The notes under the pieces were generated by a model. The model did no database searches, was not told the origin of the DNA, and saw only the letters and a program-made list of their open reading frames with translations. A stretch of 64,000 nt of DNA from Betaproteobacteria bacterium (lineage in GTDB: Bacteria > Pseudomonadota > Gammaproteobacteria > Burkholderiales > Rhodocyclaceae), in contig JADJLT010000001.1 of NCBI GenBank assembly GCA_016709965.1, positions 1,137,001-1,201,000 on the forward strand, given 5' to 3'. The translations under genes and the position numbers were made by a program. Positions within the stretch are counted from its first letter, which is position 1, and each line of letters begins with the position of its first letter. Shown in pieces: positions 26,912 to 36,263 of the stretch.

Positions 26912-27952
26912 GTGCTGGAAATCGAAGGATTGATGGGTCGCTGTGGAGACCGGGAAGTATTTCTCGGATTTGCCACCGCAGCAGAGCTAAGCCAAGTGAG
27001 CTTTCCGGATGCTTTAGATGAAGTTACAGGCAAAGGGTATCAGCGCCGGTTTCATCGAGAGCATAGCCTAGAGTTTAAACGGTACATTCAACAGTCAGGG
27101 GCAACGACTATCCCCTTGACCTTCAATCTCCGCCCGGGGCTTCCGGGTTGGAAGGTTAGTACCAACTCGTCCAGAGCAACCCTGAGCATTGATGTCATGC
27201 AAGGGCCTGTCATGGCGCAGGTGGATTGTCAGCATCGACTAGGATATTTGCGAGAAAGCCCCATTCCCTTTGCCTTCATGGCTTATGTCGGTCTAACAAT
27301 CGACGAAGAAATGGAGATTTTTCGGGTAATCAACGGGAAGGCAAAAGGGTTGAGCGGTAGCCTTCTTGATTTCACGGAAGCTCGTCTTGTCGGAAATGAT
27401 CTCAAGTTAGCAAAACCAGAGCTATTTCTCTCATTGGTCTTGCATGAGGACCAGCGTTCGCCTTGGTATCAACGATTAGACCTTGGTGGAAACCGCACAA
27501 CTGGACCAATGCGAATTGCATCGCTCCGTACTATGCAGAAGGCGACACGCCGATTCTTACGTGAAGCGGGGCTATCCCACAAACAAGTCGAAAAAAATAC
27601 CGCCAACATATTGATCGATTTTTGGAATGCCGTGGTGCTAGTGCTTGCTGACGAGTGGAAGAATCCTCGCCAGCACATGTTAGCCAAAGGAATTGGTGTT
27701 TATTGCCTGATGAGTTTGGCAGGAGAGCTATATCGCGAGGCTGCAAATAAGGGGCAACAATGCGACCTCGATTACTTCGTTACCGCTTTGTCTGATTTTC
27801 TCCATTCCGTCGACTGGTCGAACAAAGGACCGCTAAAGGGATTTGGTGGCGCCAGCGGTGCAGATGCCGCACTTGAACTATTGCGCCAGATGCGTTCTAA
27901 GAAGCACTTAAAATACATTACTTATGGCAAACAAGAACATTCTGCTCATTGA
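26912..27952 (+). CDS. DGQHR-domain protein A
   Basis: A 346-residue protein starting at GTG 26912 with AAAGG upstream. VDCQHRLGYL at residues 104-113 is a variant of the DGQHR motif, with cysteine in place of glycine. FRVINGKAKGL matches the ING/INSKQ segment of that family, which includes DndB and DpdB. Those relatives belong to DNA-modification systems; the enzymatic activity of the domain is not settled. The next gene starts 29 bp before its stop. Two TAACTGCATT copies (about 26782 and 26889) lie upstream and may be operator sites. Confidence 0.72.
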   Translation: MLEIEGLMGRCGDREVFLGFATAAELSQVSFPDALDEVTGKGYQRRFHREHSLEFKRYIQQSGATTIPLTFNLRPGLPGWKVSTNSSRATLSIDVMQGPVMAQVDCQHRLGYLRESPIPFAFMAYVGLTIDEEMEIFRVINGKAKGLSGSLLDFTEARLVGNDLKLAKPELFLSLVLHEDQRSPWYQRLDLGGNRTTGPMRIASLRTMQKATRRFLREAGLSHKQVEKNTANILIDFWNAVVLVLADEWKNPRQHMLAKGIGVYCLMSLAGELYREAANKGQQCDLDYFVTALSDFLHSVDWSNKGPLKGFGGASGADAALELLRQMRSKKHLKYITYGKQEHSAH

Positions 27953-29516
27953 GCCTGGCTACAAAAACAAGTACCCCCCACTCGGCTTGATGAAACTTGC
28001 CGCATATCATGGGCCACATGGCAAGAAAGACAATGTCAAATTCATAAAGGGTGACAAAGATCGGTCTGTTTTCAACGTTAACTGGGACCGCATTTACGTC
28101 ACGACACTTTTTTCCTTCGAGTGGAAGGAGATAGCCAAGTCCATCGACTTCGCTATTTCTATCGTAAAGAACGATACGACCAAGGTTTTCGTTGGTGGCA
28201 TCGCAGCTTCCTTAATGCATGAACGGTTCATGGCCGAACCTCGTTGGCGTGGTGTTCGATTTATTAGTGGACTGCTGTCAGCCCCACCAGCTCCTTCGCT
28301 ACAGCTCGACGATTTTTCTGAGGAACTGTATTCCAGTGATGCATCAGGAACGCCGATTGAAGACTTGGTACCAGACTACTCAATCCTTGATCAGATTAGC
28401 GAACAGTATGTCTATCCGGTAAATGATGCCTACTTTGCCTATGCCTCCCGCGGTTGCGTGCGTAAATGCCATTTTTGCGGCGTTCCGAAATTAGAAGGGG
28501 AGCAACGAGATTCGCAATCAATTACTGGGTTGATCAAGGCTATCGACGCACGCCACGGGGTGAAGCGTGACCTGATGTTGATGGACAACAACGTCGTAGC
28601 ATCCCCCAATTACCGAAACATCATCGCCGAGATTCGCGATATTGGGTTCGAGAAAGGCGCAACACTTCGTCGTCCAGGCAAGCCTGCGGTACAACGACGC
28701 GTGGATTTCAATCAGGGTGTCGATGCGCGAATTCTTTGCAAGGACAAAATGTACTTGCAAGAGATGTCCACAATCGCAATTCGACCACTACGTATTGCCT
28801 TCGACCACCTTGGCGTTAGAAAAGCCTATGAGACAGCGATCCATATGGCGCATGAGGTTGGGCTACATGACTTGTCCAACTACATGCTCTATAACTTCAA
28901 GGACACGCCATCGGACCTGTATGAGCGGATGCGGCTCAATATTGACTTGAACGAATCTCTGAATATTCGTATTTTCTCCTTTCCAATGCGCTACCAGCCA
29001 ACAGACCTGCCCGATCGGTCTCATGTAGGCGAGCACTGGACCGGATATGGCCTTCGTTCTATGCAAATTATTTTGCAAGCTACGCACGGAATCGTGAGTG
29101 GAGCGCCTGATTTCTTCCGCGAAGCCTTTGGCGACAGCAAGATTGAATTCGAGAAACTGCTACTTCGTCCTCAACACTACCTTTTCAACCGATTCTGGTA
29201 TCAGTATCACGAAGGTCGTCCAGAACTCGATGCATTTCAATCGGAGTTCGATCAGTTGTCTGATACTGAGCGCCAAGAACTAGCAGGGCTACTGTCCAGC
29301 AAAACGCCTAGCGGCTTCGCAGGATTGATTGGTAAGGCGGATAGCACGAAGGTCAATCGAATACTGAACTATTACGTGCCGATTCCAAAGGATGAAGAAG
29401 CTGAAATCTGGAAAGTGATGAAGTTGCGATTGCAGGAAAGCAAGAAAGCAAGAGCAGACATCCCCGCTGATGAGTTGGTTGAAGATGCCGGTCTGGCAGA
29501 ACCGGAACTCGCATAG
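27924..29516 (+). CDS. B12-binding-type radical SAM enzyme
   Basis: A 530-residue protein. The N-terminus has the cobalamin-binding-type pattern seen in this class (ILLIEPGYKNKYPPLGLMKL), then a VFVGGIAASL strand. The radical SAM cluster motif is CVRKCHFC at residues 178-185. The motif before it (YFAYASRG) and the strands after it fit a TIM-barrel core. The substrate is unknown. It is not the viperin type, whose cluster motif is different. Its position between a DGQHR protein and a GHKL ATPase suggests it alters DNA, a nucleotide or a protein within this system; that is inference. Confidence 0.82.
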   Translation: MANKNILLIEPGYKNKYPPLGLMKLAAYHGPHGKKDNVKFIKGDKDRSVFNVNWDRIYVTTLFSFEWKEIAKSIDFAISIVKNDTTKVFVGGIAASLMHERFMAEPRWRGVRFISGLLSAPPAPSLQLDDFSEELYSSDASGTPIEDLVPDYSILDQISEQYVYPVNDAYFAYASRGCVRKCHFCGVPKLEGEQRDSQSITGLIKAIDARHGVKRDLMLMDNNVVASPNYRNIIAEIRDIGFEKGATLRRPGKPAVQRRVDFNQGVDARILCKDKMYLQEMSTIAIRPLRIAFDHLGVRKAYETAIHMAHEVGLHDLSNYMLYNFKDTPSDLYERMRLNIDLNESLNIRIFSFPMRYQPTDLPDRSHVGEHWTGYGLRSMQIILQATHGIVSGAPDFFREAFGDSKIEFEKLLLRPQHYLFNRFWYQYHEGRPELDAFQSEFDQLSDTERQELAGLLSSKTPSGFAGLIGKADSTKVNRILNYYVPIPKDEEAEIWKVMKLRLQESKKARADIPADELVEDAGLAEPELA

Positions 29517-29557
29517 CTTGTACCCACCGATAGTTTGATTTTGTTTCTATAAGAAAA

Positions 29558-31117
29558 ATGACAATTTCCGCAATAAGCATCACTCCAAAGACCAAAACAC
29601 TAGTCGACTCAGACATAGTGATCGGCAAGGACATCCTTGAGCTTCTCGCTAACGCGATGTATGTAGACCCTCTAACGATCTATCGTGAATACATTCAGAA
29701 TGCCGCCGATTCCATTGATGAAGCCCGAACTGCAGGGTTGTCGATGGATGATCCGCATATCGTTATCAACCTTGATCACTCAAGTCGCACGGTACGTATT
29801 CGAGACAATGGCCTAGGTATTCCAAACGCAGAATTTGTTCAGCGCATTACCGCTATCGGTGCCAGTCACAAGCGAGGGACAGACCTTCGAGGCTTTCGTG
29901 GGGTCGGAAGATTATCCGGCTTGGGCTACTGCCACGAATTAGTTTTTCGAGGGAAGGCCGAGGGTGATGCCAAAATTATCGAGGTCAAATGGGATAACCG
30001 CGCTCTTCGAGAAAAGATCAGAGACCTGAGCTATTCAGGTAGCTTAATCGACATCATTCGGGAAGTTGTAACCCACCAAGAAATATCCGCTACGAATAAA
30101 GCCGAGCGTTTTTTTGAAGTTGAAATGCGCAAGGTCAGTCGTCTTAAAAATGATCTCTTGATGAATGAGCAGTCGATCCGCTCATACTTGTCCCAAGTCG
30201 CGCCAGTTCCGTTTCATCCAGATTTCCGCTTTGGAGATCAGATCCAGACTTTTCTAACAGAGCGAGGGATTCGTCCTCCCATTCGGGTCGAATTAAATGA
30301 CAACGCGGGTCCGATTTATCACAGAGCGCGAAATACAATTCCGTTCAATCCCAAAGTCACCGATGGCCTACGAAACATAGAGTTCATAGAGATTAACGAT
30401 GACGAGGGAGCGGTTGCTGCCTTCGGTTGGATTGGCGATCACGCTTATATGGGAGCCATTCCAAAAAAACTTGGGCTTGGTGGAATTCGGCTACGCGCTG
30501 GGAACATCCAGGTAGGGGATGAATCACTACTCGCCCCACTTTATCCAGAGCAACGATTCGCGTCATGGACAGTTGGCGACATTCACGTTGCATCGAAGAA
30601 GATCGTTCCCAACGGACGCCGTGATGACTTCGAACATACTGTTCATTACTCTTGGCTGCTGTCAGAGTTGGGGGTAAGAGCGAACGAGCTCGCGCACCAG
30701 ATTCGTACACGCTCTAAGCAACGCCAACACCTGAGAACTGTGCAGATTCACTTCCAGACCATCGATGATTGGTTTGGCTTGGCACAGAAAGCAGAAACAC
30801 CAATGCTATTGAAGAAGGCATTACTAGGACTAACTGACGAACACATCCTCAAAGCAAAAAAGGAAGTAACAAAACTTAGTGATGGCACTGAGGAGCATCT
30901 GTCAGCATTGAGCCGCCTAGAAGAACTAACCAACGAAATTTACATTCTTGGCGAGGCGGTTGAAGAGCGAGACTCGATTAACAATCAAGCTTTCTCCAGT
31001 GCAACGGAAGCGGCTCTGCTCAAGGCACTGAAAGTTGTACTCTCAAATGCCCGCTCGGCAAAAGTAGGGACTAAAACTGCGATTGATATTGTTGCTGCCG
31101 TTAGTGCGCCCCATTGA
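29558..31117 (+). CDS. GHKL (Hsp90/MORC-like) ATPase
   Basis: A 519-residue protein. The Bergerat ATP-binding motifs are clear: N box IYREYIQNAADSIDEA (41-56), G1 RDNGLGIP (82-89) and G2 GFRGVGRLSGLG (112-123). The remainder resembles the second domain of HtpG/MORC-like proteins. Such ATPases act as clamps and recur in prokaryotic defence loci. It starts 41 bp after the radical SAM gene and its 3' end overlaps the converging gene by 17 bp. No transducer or nuclease domain was recognised. Confidence 0.82.
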   Translation: MTISAISITPKTKTLVDSDIVIGKDILELLANAMYVDPLTIYREYIQNAADSIDEARTAGLSMDDPHIVINLDHSSRTVRIRDNGLGIPNAEFVQRITAIGASHKRGTDLRGFRGVGRLSGLGYCHELVFRGKAEGDAKIIEVKWDNRALREKIRDLSYSGSLIDIIREVVTHQEISATNKAERFFEVEMRKVSRLKNDLLMNEQSIRSYLSQVAPVPFHPDFRFGDQIQTFLTERGIRPPIRVELNDNAGPIYHRARNTIPFNPKVTDGLRNIEFIEINDDEGAVAAFGWIGDHAYMGAIPKKLGLGGIRLRAGNIQVGDESLLAPLYPEQRFASWTVGDIHVASKKIVPNGRRDDFEHTVHYSWLLSELGVRANELAHQIRTRSKQRQHLRTVQIHFQTIDDWFGLAQKAETPMLLKKALLGLTDEHILKAKKEVTKLSDGTEEHLSALSRLEELTNEIYILGEAVEERDSINNQAFSSATEAALLKALKVVLSNARSAKVGTKTAIDIVAAVSAPH

Positions 31118-32099
31118 CCTTCTTCGTGATTTGCTTGATTCGCGTTTCGATTCTATTTAAAACATAGGCGAGTTGCTTTTTTTCTTCCGCAGGGATGCTC
31201 ATGATTTCAGAATCAATATGATCATCCGCTAGCCAAGTCTTAAAATCTGAAAACTTCTTTGTGTAGTAATTCCCCGCTCCACGCAAATGAGCATCTTGTA
31301 CCGCGTCATGAAATGACAAGGTTCCATTCATGAATTTTTTGAGCGTGTTACCGCCAACCTTGACGATCTTTGGCAGGTTATCTCTTACATCAACTGCTCG
31401 CTCAATCGACTCATCCTGTATTAGCCCTGCGATCTTCTTATCGAAGTCGGAGTAAAGCTCCCTTGCGTGGTCGAAACGCCGGCCCTTGAGCAACTCATCG
31501 TAATAGCTCCACCGAGCAGGGTCTCTATCATCAACCTCAAGCATGAATCCGTACACACTGATCAAATGTCTGATCTTGGACTTCGTTAGTCCTACTTCTG
31601 TATGCAACTGGTTCTCATCAATTCCGTGAGTCTTGAAACGACGATACAGATAGCCAGCTTGCTCAAAGGGAGCCCAGTCTTTTTTTCCGACAATGTGAAA
31701 CTCGCCCAACAGGGAGAAGACTTCACTGTCCGTAATGCTATCTGGAAGAATACGAACACGAATATTTTCCCAAGCTTTAGGATCTTTCTGGGCGAGAAGT
31801 CGGTAGGCTGCTAGTCGGCTATTACCTTCTAGTAGAACACCTTTTCGAACGAGTACAGGTTCAATCAAACCGCCATTGCTCTTAATACTTGGCACCAACG
31901 TTTCACGTACATGGTCAGCCTTCGAGAGCGCATCAAAAATCTCTTCTTGAGTTGGCGCAGCATCGTTGTCTTTCCAGACTATTGAATATATACGTGGATT
32001 TTCAGCGTAGAACGATAATTCAGCCTGCGGTAGGTATCCCGTCTTCACTTTGATTTCACGCTTACGCAGCGTGATGCTGTCTTCTTGAAACGTACTCAT
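31101..32099 (-). CDS. ParB/Srx-fold domain protein 1
   Basis: A 332-residue protein. The N-terminal ParB-like fold is shown by AENPRIYSI (32-40) and the phosphate-binding-type motif LLEGNSRLAAYRLL (89-102). A helical domain follows (LHTEVGLTKSKIRHLISVYG), helix-turn-helix-like as in ParB. It overlaps the helicase gene by 4 bp. It resembles the protein at 34009-35037, so the cluster carries two related members. In other systems such domains act as nucleases, CTP switches or regulators; which applies here is unknown. Confidence 0.75.
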   Translation of the reverse strand: MSTFQEDSITLRKREIKVKTGYLPQAELSFYAENPRIYSIVWKDNDAAPTQEEIFDALSKADHVRETLVPSIKSNGGLIEPVLVRKGVLLEGNSRLAAYRLLAQKDPKAWENIRVRILPDSITDSEVFSLLGEFHIVGKKDWAPFEQAGYLYRRFKTHGIDENQLHTEVGLTKSKIRHLISVYGFMLEVDDRDPARWSYYDELLKGRRFDHARELYSDFDKKIAGLIQDESIERAVDVRDNLPKIVKVGGNTLKKFMNGTLSFHDAVQDAHLRGAGNYYTKKFSDFKTWLADDHIDSEIMSIPAEEKKQLAYVLNRIETRIKQITKKVNGAH

Positions 32100-33583
32100 T
32101 GATCCTGATTTCCCCCAAGAATCCTTTGTAAGATTTCGTAGAAACCGAGCGTAGCTCGTTCTGCGTAAGCTTTTGCGTCTATATCACCCTGCGTCAATTG
32201 TGCCGCGAGTCGTTTTTCCTCAAGCAAACAGTCTACCCACTCATCAACGGAATCAACCATAAGCATGTTGTATACATAACATGTTCTAGTCTGAGAAACA
32301 CGGTGTATCCGGTCTTGGGCCTGCAAGTAATCATCAAGACTGTAGGTTCTGTCGTAGAAGATAACGTGGTTAGCAACCGTTAGTGTCAATCCTTCCTTCG
32401 CCGCACCAGGTGTTGCCACCAACACCTGATCCTCAGGATTCTCCAAGAACCATTTTACGACTGTATTCCGTCGCTCCATAGACATTCGGCCATTGAGTGG
32501 GTGGGCACCAAAAGGAGCAAGTTTCTTTACGAGCCAATCGCAATTCTCGTTGAAATTAGTCCAGACAATTGCCTTTTCGCCTCGTCGGGTAATATCAGTC
32601 AGCAGGTTATATAACGGCTCGAACTTTCCTGGCTCGGCAGTATAGCTTTCGTCAATCATCGCCGGGTTAGACGAAATCTGGACTAGCCTCAGCAAACGTT
32701 TCAGTATTGACTCTTGATTGTCTTCGACCAATTGGCCATCTCGGACGATCAGTGCTCGTAGCTCCTCGCGGACCTGACGATAAAGTTCGAACTGAGCAGG
32801 TTCCCAGTCGCACTCGATGCGTTGAAACTCCTTAGATGGAAGAGTGATTCGACCGCCATCCTTTGTTTCCCGTATGGAAAACGCAGATATTTTTTTGTTA
32901 ATGCCTTCAAGTCGATGCTGATATACCTCAAAAGCTTTTGGATCATGCTGAAGGTCTGCCGTTAAGTCTGTCTCACGCTTAAATTCTTGGAAATCCGCTC
33001 CCAAGGATGCTCCGCCATCAAGAAAAAACACTTGAGCCCATAGATCATAGGGGCGGTTCGCAACAGGGGTGCCCGTCATAATCACCCGCTTTGTGAATAG
33101 CGGAGAAAGCTCAAAAAAAACCTTGGTCAGGTCTGCTTCCGGGTTTTTGATCTTGGCTGACTCGTCAATGATTACTGCTACGCGCCGAGACGACAACCAT
33201 GCGGCGAATCGGCGCTGCTCTTTCTTGGCAGCCTCGAAATGGCTCAATACAAGTCGTGTCGGTGTGGTAAAAACATAGTAATTCTTGGTCGAGTTCTCAC
33301 TTAAGACCAAAGGCGTTAGCTGGCTATGTGCCTTAAACTCCCTCTCCCAGTTGGCTACAAGCCCCTTTTTAGTAAACACTAGAATGGTGTCGACTTCTTT
33401 GTTTTGGAGCCAACGGAGCATCACATCGATAGCTATTTTTGTTTTACCTAGCCCTTGCTCATGAAAGATGGCAGCGTAATCTCTTGTGGCCACAAACTCC
33501 ACGGCCTCTTCCTGATAGGGAAATGCCTTGTACTTCGGCTCCAACACTGGTTCGGAACGAAGACGAAATCGGAAATTATTCAC
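32096..33583 (-). CDS. SNF2-type helicase/ATPase
   Basis: A 495-residue superfamily 2 protein. Walker A is HEQGLGKTKIA (41-51), Walker B is VIIDESAKIKN (DESA instead of DEAH or DEAQ), and motif III is VIMTGTPVANR. The C-terminal RecA-like domain has VLVATPGAAKEGLTL and the arginine finger QAQDRIHRVSQ. It is a compact SNF2 form without extra domains. It overlaps the nuclease gene upstream by 8 bp and ParB-like gene 1 downstream by 4 bp. A likely role is DNA translocation for the embedded nuclease. Confidence 0.9.
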   Translation of the reverse strand: MNNFRFRLRSEPVLEPKYKAFPYQEEAVEFVATRDYAAIFHEQGLGKTKIAIDVMLRWLQNKEVDTILVFTKKGLVANWEREFKAHSQLTPLVLSENSTKNYYVFTTPTRLVLSHFEAAKKEQRRFAAWLSSRRVAVIIDESAKIKNPEADLTKVFFELSPLFTKRVIMTGTPVANRPYDLWAQVFFLDGGASLGADFQEFKRETDLTADLQHDPKAFEVYQHRLEGINKKISAFSIRETKDGGRITLPSKEFQRIECDWEPAQFELYRQVREELRALIVRDGQLVEDNQESILKRLLRLVQISSNPAMIDESYTAEPGKFEPLYNLLTDITRRGEKAIVWTNFNENCDWLVKKLAPFGAHPLNGRMSMERRNTVVKWFLENPEDQVLVATPGAAKEGLTLTVANHVIFYDRTYSLDDYLQAQDRIHRVSQTRTCYVYNMLMVDSVDEWVDCLLEEKRLAAQLTQGDIDAKAYAERATLGFYEILQRILGGNQDQ

Positions 33584-34016
33584 ACCATATTCTCCTATGA
33601 CTGAAATTTCCGATCATGAAAGCAACAACCCGGATAGGAATATGCAAAGCGTCCGATGTTTTTCGTGCGCGTGAGCAAACTCTCATAGCAGTTCCAGCAC
33701 TGAGCCATGGAACTGCCATCCAAAATTCTGCCCCGGGCTGATTTCGAAGGTGAGCAAAAAAGGAGTCAAGTTGCGTAAGAGTATGGCTATTGTCGATATC
33801 ATTTGAGGTCTTTGCCTCTCCAATGATCACCATTGACGTGCGTATATCGTGGGCAAATACGTCAGGCCTATTGCTGCCGATGATTGGCGGCAGATCATTG
33901 ATGAGTTCATCCTGAACATCGCAATAAATGATCGGGGAGAAAGCCCAGCCATGGTAAATGGAAATCTCTTTCGTTAACGCCAGAACAAGGCTACGGTGGT
34001 GCCCGCTCTCACTCAT
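33576..34016 (-). CDS. Small PD-(D/E)XK-like nuclease
   Basis: A 146-residue protein. RPDVFAHD (50-57), then VIIGEAKTSNDID (63-75) with E67-A-K69, and QLDSFF (82-87) follow the strand order of PD-(D/E)XK nucleases: aspartate, E-x-K, then a helix with glutamine. It has no DNA-binding domain of its own, so specificity should come from partners. It overlaps both neighbours by 8 bp. The family cannot be named from sequence alone. Confidence 0.65.
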   Translation of the reverse strand: MSESGHHRSLVLALTKEISIYHGWAFSPIIYCDVQDELINDLPPIIGSNRPDVFAHDIRTSMVIIGEAKTSNDIDNSHTLTQLDSFFAHLRNQPGAEFWMAVPWLSAGTAMRVCSRARKTSDALHIPIRVVAFMIGNFSHRRIWCE

Positions 34017-35037
34017 TCTCAGCGATTAAGCCCGTCTGTTTGCAGAGGTCGCGAAGCTCTTCAAAACAATCAGAAAGTGCTTGAGCTCGCAGAGAATCGT
34101 GCGTTTCGCTGAGGTCTTTAACGTCAGGCCAGTTGAGACTTCTGATCTTGCTCGAAAGGGCATTGGCGAGTTGTTCTAGTGAAGCCTCTTTGATCGCAGC
34201 ATTTGTGTTCGGCTGCTCTAATACCTTCATGGCCTCCCTGGCATTGTGCGACAGGAATTTTTTCTTCGACTCTCCATTTGACAGGATGCGAGGGAGCTGC
34301 CGAACGGTATTCAGCGGGCTGATCTTCGAGTCGTGCACCCACTGTGCAAAGTCATCCATTGAGAAACCGGACTTAACAACGGACTGTTTAACTTGCGGCT
34401 TCTGCAATTCGACGAATGCACTAAACCGGGAGTAATCTGGCTGATTCTGACCGACCAAGGGAATGTAGTGATTCTGCATGTCGGTGTAGGCGGATATGTA
34501 CTCTTCGATTTCTCGTTTTCTGGCATTACCACCGCAGTAATCCAGAATTTCGTTTATAGAGAGCTTATTCTCTGTGTACAACGCGTGCAGGTACTTAGCT
34601 TTTGCGTATGGTCGCCACTGACGCGGACCAACCAAATGTGCTTGCAGACGTATGGCATGCTCGCCATCCTCCTCGATATCAGGGCGAACAATTGCCGGGA
34701 TTTTATCCCACGACCCAGGCGCCTTTTCAATGGCAAGTTGGCGAAAAATCGATACGCGGGTATTCCCCTCGATCACCACATAGGTGCCGTCATCTCGCGG
34801 TGTCACGACGATGGGGTTGATCAACCCTTTATAAGACCGGATAGATGCCTTCAGGCTTGAAAATGTTGTTGAGGCCCCCTTGTCCTCGTCGTCAGGGGCG
34901 AACTGCCCAAGAGCGAGTTCAATGAAATTTTGCGGGGGGTCACCTTCAATAGACTCCAGTGCTGGAGCGACGCGAGGATTCCGCTGGTCAAGGATAATCT
35001 TGCTAACGGGCAGATATTGGATAGTCAGTTCGGACAT
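34009..35037 (-). CDS. ParB/Srx-fold domain protein 2
   Basis: A 342-residue protein. LDQRNPRVAP (17-26) and VIEGNTRVSIFRQL (88-101) mark a ParB-like N-terminal fold, followed by a helical region (NKLSINEILDYCGGNARKRE). Its layout parallels the protein at 31101-32099, but the two are clearly diverged. A ribosome-binding site AAGGAGAAAAA lies just before the ATG. A 68-bp gap to the DGQHR gene is the only real gap in this operon. Confidence 0.75.
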   Translation of the reverse strand: MSELTIQYLPVSKIILDQRNPRVAPALESIEGDPPQNFIELALGQFAPDDEDKGASTTFSSLKASIRSYKGLINPIVVTPRDDGTYVVIEGNTRVSIFRQLAIEKAPGSWDKIPAIVRPDIEEDGEHAIRLQAHLVGPRQWRPYAKAKYLHALYTENKLSINEILDYCGGNARKREIEEYISAYTDMQNHYIPLVGQNQPDYSRFSAFVELQKPQVKQSVVKSGFSMDDFAQWVHDSKISPLNTVRQLPRILSNGESKKKFLSHNAREAMKVLEQPNTNAAIKEASLEQLANALSSKIRSLNWPDVKDLSETHDSLRAQALSDCFEELRDLCKQTGLIAENE

Positions 35038-35105
35038 TTTTTCTCCTTGATCTGCAGAATCATCAACGCTTCAAGTTCCGTAAAACGTTGCTGATTCTGC
35101 CTAGC

Positions 35106-36263
35106 TTATTTGCCAGCGGTGATTATTCCAGCCGCATTTAATATGGCCCTCGCCATACGGCTGGCTTCTGCTTCGCTTGAGGCATAACGAGAATTGGCAA
35201 ACGGCTGAGAACCAAGCCCATCTCTCGACTTAGCGAAGAAAAGTACGAAGGCATCTTCAGAGACATCTCCAGCATCTAGCATTTGCGGACATATGGCGGT
35301 AAAGACCTTCATCAACGCAGAAAATCCTACGGTCTTTCTGAGAAGGTGCTCCTTCGGCGCTTCATCCCACTCTAAAGGGAAAACGGTTTGCGCAGCAGAT
35401 AGGTAGTTCCAAAGTATACGGCTTACCAATTCATCTTGTTTATCGATAAAGAACTCCCTCAGCGGAGCTCTTGGATCAGGTGGCAGTTCGAGATTTTTCA
35501 TAAGGCGCAACTCGTCATCATCTGGCGCCCTCGAAATCATCGGTAACACATATTTAGCAAAACTTCCTTGGGACAGATACTCTGTGTCGTTCTGTCGCTT
35601 CCCCAGCATCTTTAGACCATGCCAAAGCGGGCTGCCTTCGGTATCGTTGAAGCCCAATGCTAGGCTGTGACAGGTTTTCCGAGGACTTCTATCTCGTGCA
35701 AGTCCAAACAAATCGATGATTAAAGATGGATCAACGGGACGCTGTTTTGAATTGATGGTTCTAAACACTTCGGCCATATCTTCGAGTGACATATCGAACA
35801 TGAATACAACGGGCATCTCGAAATTATTGAGGATGTCTTTCCCGTGAATTTTGGCGGCCTTGCGTAATCCTTCAATGCGATGTTGACCATCGATCACAAG
35901 ACCCAGTGAATCATCCTCACCGAGAGCTTCATAAATCGCCCCTCCGCCATTTGTTGTTGGATTTTCTACTTCCTTACCAACTATCAGTTTTGAACGCTCA
36001 GGATCAAAATGAAGATTGTCACCATCTGCAGCAACAATAATCGACGTGGGGAAAGTAGCATTAATTCGCCTTGTGTAGTCGGCAATTTCTGTCGTCCGAG
36101 AGGTGTTCAAACGTCTCTGAACATTCAATCTCTCTGATTCTGAAAGCCCACGGCGTTCAATGCGTGTTTTTTCCAGCAAGAGAGTGGCAGGCACGCACCC
36201 TATGTAGAACGTCCCGATGGGTTGCGTAACAGCTACACAAGAAATTTCTAGAGTGTTTTTCAT
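35106..36263 (-). CDS. DGQHR-domain protein B
   Basis: A 385-residue protein with the canonical motif VIDGQHRIEGLRKA (123-136), preceded by ADYTRRINATFPTSIIV and followed by FRTINSKQRPVDPSL, both typical of DGQHR/DndB-like proteins. It is the canonical partner of the variant at 26912-27952. Its start overlaps the membrane-protein stop by 4 bp. Relatives occur in phosphorothioation and 7-deazaguanine DNA-modification clusters; no sulphur-insertion or transglycosylase gene is present here. Confidence 0.82.
   Translation of the reverse strand: MKNTLEISCVAVTQPIGTFYIGCVPATLLLEKTRIERRGLSESERLNVQRRLNTSRTTEIADYTRRINATFPTSIIVAADGDNLHFDPERSKLIVGKEVENPTTNGGGAIYEALGEDDSLGLVIDGQHRIEGLRKAAKIHGKDILNNFEMPVVFMFDMSLEDMAEVFRTINSKQRPVDPSLIIDLFGLARDRSPRKTCHSLALGFNDTEGSPLWHGLKMLGKRQNDTEYLSQGSFAKYVLPMISRAPDDDELRLMKNLELPPDPRAPLREFFIDKQDELVSRILWNYLSAAQTVFPLEWDEAPKEHLLRKTVGFSALMKVFTAICPQMLDAGDVSEDAFVLFFAKSRDGLGSQPFANSRYASSEAEASRMARAILNAAGIITAGK

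Noticed and set aside
27924..29516. Identification of the radical SAM enzyme as a prokaryotic viperin
   Set aside because: The cluster motif (CVRKCHFC) and the long B12-type N-terminus differ from viperins, and no nucleotide kinase gene is beside it.
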